A stretch of 64,000 nucleotides of DNA, from assembly GCA_013407085.1 (NCBI GenBank), contig JACCGJ010019061.1, positions 1 to 64,000 of the forward strand, in the 5' to 3' direction. A program made the translations under genes and the position numbers. Below, piece by piece: positions 63,001-64,000 of the stretch (its first letter is position 1; each line of letters begins with the position of its first letter). The DNA comes from Atriophallophorus winterbourni (taxonomy: Eukaryota > Platyhelminthes > Trematoda > Plagiorchiida > Microphallidae). Under the pieces are notes generated by a model that was given only the letters and a program-made list of their open reading frames with translations, was not told the origin of the DNA and made no database searches.

Positions 63001-63632
63001 TTTCGTTGATCCTAAACGACCTACAGCTCTTACTGTTTCTCCAACATTTCTGTTATCGTTGATACAATGTAAAACTATGTCAAATACAATGTGAATTCAA
63101 ACGCGAAATAACATTCAGAACAAACGAGCAACCCGCATTTGGAGCGCCACTGATAGCTACCATAAAACCGTGTGCAACTATTTCATAGATTAACTTATGA
63201 GTAATATCGGCTGAATGAAAAAAAATTGAGATATTAAATAATCAATTCATGAAGGTTTCAAAAAACAAACCAAGTGCAGGAAACAGATAGATTTCAAGTC
63301 AACCGCGAAAGTCACCTAAAATAAAACATATTACACCTTGAACTTAAAATTCTCATCCGGTTTCTTGCTGTTTGCCATCTTCGGGTGATGCAATTCAGTA
63401 CATATATGCTGAGTAACAACTTAAATAACATTGGAATGATAATGATATTTAAATTTGCAACAATATTTTCCCAGGTATTTCTTATGAATTCTACCTGAAT
63501 TTGCGAATCTACGGATCAATTGGAGCAGAATCAGAAGTCCGAACAGTCGACATCCCTTCACTTGGACTTAGACCAGGGCCCATCGCAGCTATCTGCATCG
63601 CGGCGAGTGTGGCTTTAGTAATCTTGTTCTGA
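45141..63632 (+). CDS. IgSF cell-surface protein, 6 Ig + 1 FN3, probable GPI anchor (12 exons)
   Basis: Twelve exons join with matching phases into a 2211-base coding sequence (736 residues plus stop). The order is: signal peptide (1-~24); Ig1 (Cys53/Cys116), Ig2 (155/209), Ig3 (262/317), Ig4 (358/410), Ig5 (454/494), Ig6 (554/594); one FN3 domain (~613-712); then RPGPIAAICIAASVALVILF, a hydrophobic stretch ending exactly at the stop. With no cytoplasmic tail this looks like a GPI-attachment signal, as in contactins or Klingon-type proteins; a tail-anchored form is the alternative. The likely role is cell adhesion or neural/surface recognition; I cannot assign an orthologue. Every Ig domain is split by an intron. 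Intron 8 holds an RTE element. A possible poly(A) signal, attaaa, lies near 63,838. Confidence 0.88.
46644..46740 (+). CDS. Ig/FN3 gene exon 2: first half of Ig1
   Basis: After tataaattcacag it reads INEITFYNPPMFYFSGFPGT and MQCTISYTGNI, giving the first Cys of Ig1 (GTMQC). It ends gg|gtaaaa. Both phases fit exons 1 and 3. Confidence 0.8.
47412..47632 (+). CDS. Ig/FN3 gene exon 3: second half of Ig1
   Basis: It reads SGYRVLEVSWNLN (core Trp) and SISVASSTDAGEYVCNVRGP, the D.G.Y.C signature, followed by a G strand. The donor is a|gtaggt; gtcaaa four bases later is an alternative. Confidence 0.8.
47868..48029 (+). CDS. Ig/FN3 gene exon 4: first half of Ig2
   Basis: After cgtgtag it reads PSPGITQTLAYAEYVSLGCL and LNIQWKIDGTVISVDKK: Cys, then the core Trp of Ig2. 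The donor is g|gtaaat. Confidence 0.85.
48852..49144 (+). CDS. Ig/FN3 gene exon 5: end of Ig2, start of Ig3
   Basis: It reads KLVVMNNPRATKGTRIFKCE (F strand Cys of Ig2), a linker, then Ig3 with NDSFSIFCPAITQANERPSW. It ends at a consensus donor aat|gtgagt, phase 0. Confidence 0.85.
50977..51118 (+). CDS. Ig/FN3 gene exon 6: end of Ig3
   Basis: After ttggtttacag it reads NKATILHEMQNGREIFISDA and EQQYDGVYRCVYPSIP (D.G.Y.C) with the closing strand VEFRIHVE. The donor is a|gtgagc. Confidence 0.85.
51146..51206. repeat. 8-bp tandem repeat (ATAATCAT)n
   Basis: About seven perfect units lie 28 bases after the exon 6 donor of the Ig/FN3 gene. Confidence 0.9.
52725..52900 (+). CDS. Ig/FN3 gene exon 7: first part of Ig4
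   Basis: It reads KPRFQTKPQSMKFLIGQSLH, LSCDYSK and NIRWFKDGIPITTSSES: Cys and the core Trp of Ig4. The donor gag|gttagc is chosen because phase 0 matches exon 8; the frame stays open beyond it. Confidence 0.8.
54007..54273 (+). CDS. Ig/FN3 gene exon 8: end of Ig4, start of Ig5
   Basis: After catcttctcaaag it reads ILELRNIVENKSFMIQCKLS (closing Ig4), then Ig5 with GQRVELHCGIQGEPKPTYTW. It ends ccg|gtaaat, phase 0. The next intron carries the RTE element. Confidence 0.85.
54585..57600 (-). mobile_element. RTE-like LINE, almost full length, in intron 8 of the Ig/FN3 gene
   Basis: On the minus strand the APE endonuclease starts near 57,400 (NVRTLLDVGSQAITMRFSL, YKVDVASLYEFRLLGQGSKA, SPRIAMVRLRGHT, then ITVVSVYA at about 57,090). 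A connector follows (DHTLVRANLRIRLIN). The RT runs about 56,210-55,440: VLRRMQNGKSPGEDRIYVEI, CSNYREISLIETAAKVLRTL, DHIFTLGRIRKHRARYQQQK and VPLKLVNLIRAYYSSTRARF. The C-terminal piece lies at 55,145-54,600. Stops and frameshifts break it. Its 3' end matches the copy at 776-1870. Antisense to the host gene. Confidence 0.8.
58902..59152 (+). CDS. Ig/FN3 gene exon 9: end of Ig5, start of Ig6
   Basis: It reads AATKSLENVYTCLAKNDQGS (Y.C of Ig5), the linker HSPGPQMSYCPQYGRCSAML with two extra cysteines, then Ig6 up to PGSYEIHCAKHWGISATIT. The donor ag|gttggt gives phase 2. Confidence 0.85.
59685..59935 (+). repeat. dispersed SINE-like repeat family C, copy 2
   Basis: It has the same order of blocks as 31,836-32,178, from the cagttcagtt start to the ttctcttcaccaagccgatg end, with many substitutions and a shorter middle. 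It lies in intron 9 of the Ig/FN3 gene. Confidence 0.45.
59978..60029. repeat. (TA)n microsatellite
   Basis: About 25 TA units in intron 9 of the Ig/FN3 gene. The short open frame across it (alternating Ile and Tyr) is an artefact. Confidence 0.95.
60488..60627 (+). CDS. Ig/FN3 gene exon 10: end of Ig6
   Basis: After tatcctcgaag it reads FIPLYVDGESHAMNFTKVES and KQVDIYECKNSNNVN (Y.C). Ig6 lacks a clear core Trp. The donor is a|gttcgt. Confidence 0.75.
61965..62180 (+). CDS. Ig/FN3 gene exon 11: first part of FN3
   Basis: After cactgaacgtcag it reads ETIVEFSTSLNSLGHVAVCL and LYSIVYYRRDSEVRNNK, then CINLENLKH, the L..L.pgt-type turn of an FN3 domain. The donor is g|gtgcgt. Confidence 0.8.
63475..63632 (+). 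CDS. Ig/FN3 gene exon 12: end of FN3 and hydrophobic C-terminus
   Basis: After atattttcccag it reads GISYEFYLNLRIYGSIGAES (F and G strands of FN3), then SLGLRPGPIAAICIAASVAL and VILF, TGA at 63,630-63,632. The hydrophobic run reaches the last residue, so there is no cytoplasmic tail. Confidence 0.85.
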
Positions 63633-64000
63633 AAACATCTACTCAGTACAATCGGAAGGTTGTGAATTCAATTCGCAATCTTTCGGACCAAACCGACTCA
63701 GCATGTACCAATGTAATTATCAAACTCGTGATGTCAGTCATGCCCATGTACAAAATCCGTTACAACAATTCGCGAGCCCAGACTTCGATATTTATTGCAA
63801 GATAAACATTTGTACGCTCAATTTAATTTGATTTCAAATTAAATACAATGGGCTTTCATCTTTGCTAATTCCGCTTGATCAATACACAACTACATTTGAA
63901 AATGCAATTTTTCTTTATTTCAAACAACACTGAAAATGTAGTTTTTAAATGGTGAATTAGAAGATGATCTATTCGCTGTTTATTGAGGCAATGTTGTGTC

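Noticed and set aside
1..64000. CRISPR arrays, operons, bacterial terminators and riboswitches
   Set aside because: The window is eukaryotic with spliced genes; no spaced direct-repeat array was seen, only microsatellites and dispersed repeats.

Overview
This is eukaryotic DNA, most likely from a flatworm and probably a digenean trematode. The case rests on the gene style (small exons, long AT-rich introns) and on the repeat mix: CR1-like and RTE-like LINEs, a Penelope-like element with a GIY-YIG domain, Ty3/gypsy elements of the kind known from flukes, and a Tigger/pogo DNA transposon. The species cannot be named from sequence alone.

Two multi-exon host genes can be read, both on the + strand. 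(1) A haspin-type protein kinase gene (histone H3 Thr3 kinase family) covers about 5.1-19.7 kb. Six exons from the end of the N-lobe to the stop codon are recognisable, separated by introns filled with repeats. The first N-lobe exons were not found, and one intron appears to end in AT instead of AG. (2) A complete 12-exon gene covers 45.1-63.6 kb. All its splice phases agree and it encodes a 736-residue cell-surface protein: signal peptide, six Ig domains, one fibronectin-III domain and a hydrophobic C-terminus with no cytoplasmic tail, as in GPI-anchored adhesion molecules.

The most novel item is a set of three small paralogous genes, at 8.5-8.8 kb (-), 20.9-21.1 kb (-) and 23.5-23.7 kb (+). 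Each has a terminal exon that starts in the same phase and encodes an N-terminal hydrophobic stretch, a short variable segment and a strongly conserved membrane helix with the core YYAV(I/V)ALWI.A(V/I)N. I do not recognise the family. The first copy lies antisense inside a haspin intron.

Layout: 1-4.7 kb, LINE and Penelope-like remnants. 5.1-19.7 kb, haspin, hosting small gene 1, a fragment of 28S rRNA, LINE pieces and a 3.4 kb CR1-like LINE. 19.7-24.9 kb, small genes 2 and 3 in otherwise unassigned sequence. 24.9-34.8 kb, stacked retrotransposons (RTE, two gypsy elements in opposite orientations, two CR1-like pieces). 36.1-36.4 kb, a histone H4 pseudogene. 36.9-38.2 kb, short dispersed repeats. 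38.8-40.8 kb, a G+C-rich, nearly intact Tigger-like transposon with terminal inverted repeats. 40.8-45.1 kb, AT-rich intergenic DNA with one RTE fragment. 45.1-63.6 kb, the Ig/FN3 gene with an almost full-length RTE element in intron 8. After 63.6 kb, only 3' flanking sequence.

Stretches over 300 bases where I see nothing to annotate: 346-775, 5460-6520, 6605-7550, 7805-8540, 9220-10900, 10965-11380, 11645-12150, 13235-13960, 15345-15960, 19670-20880, 21140-22005, 22225-23525, 23740-24890, 29095-29280, 32180-32960, 34800-36065, 36390-36955, 37190-38040, 38205-38800, 40830-43420, 43912-45140, and most Ig-gene intron sequence.
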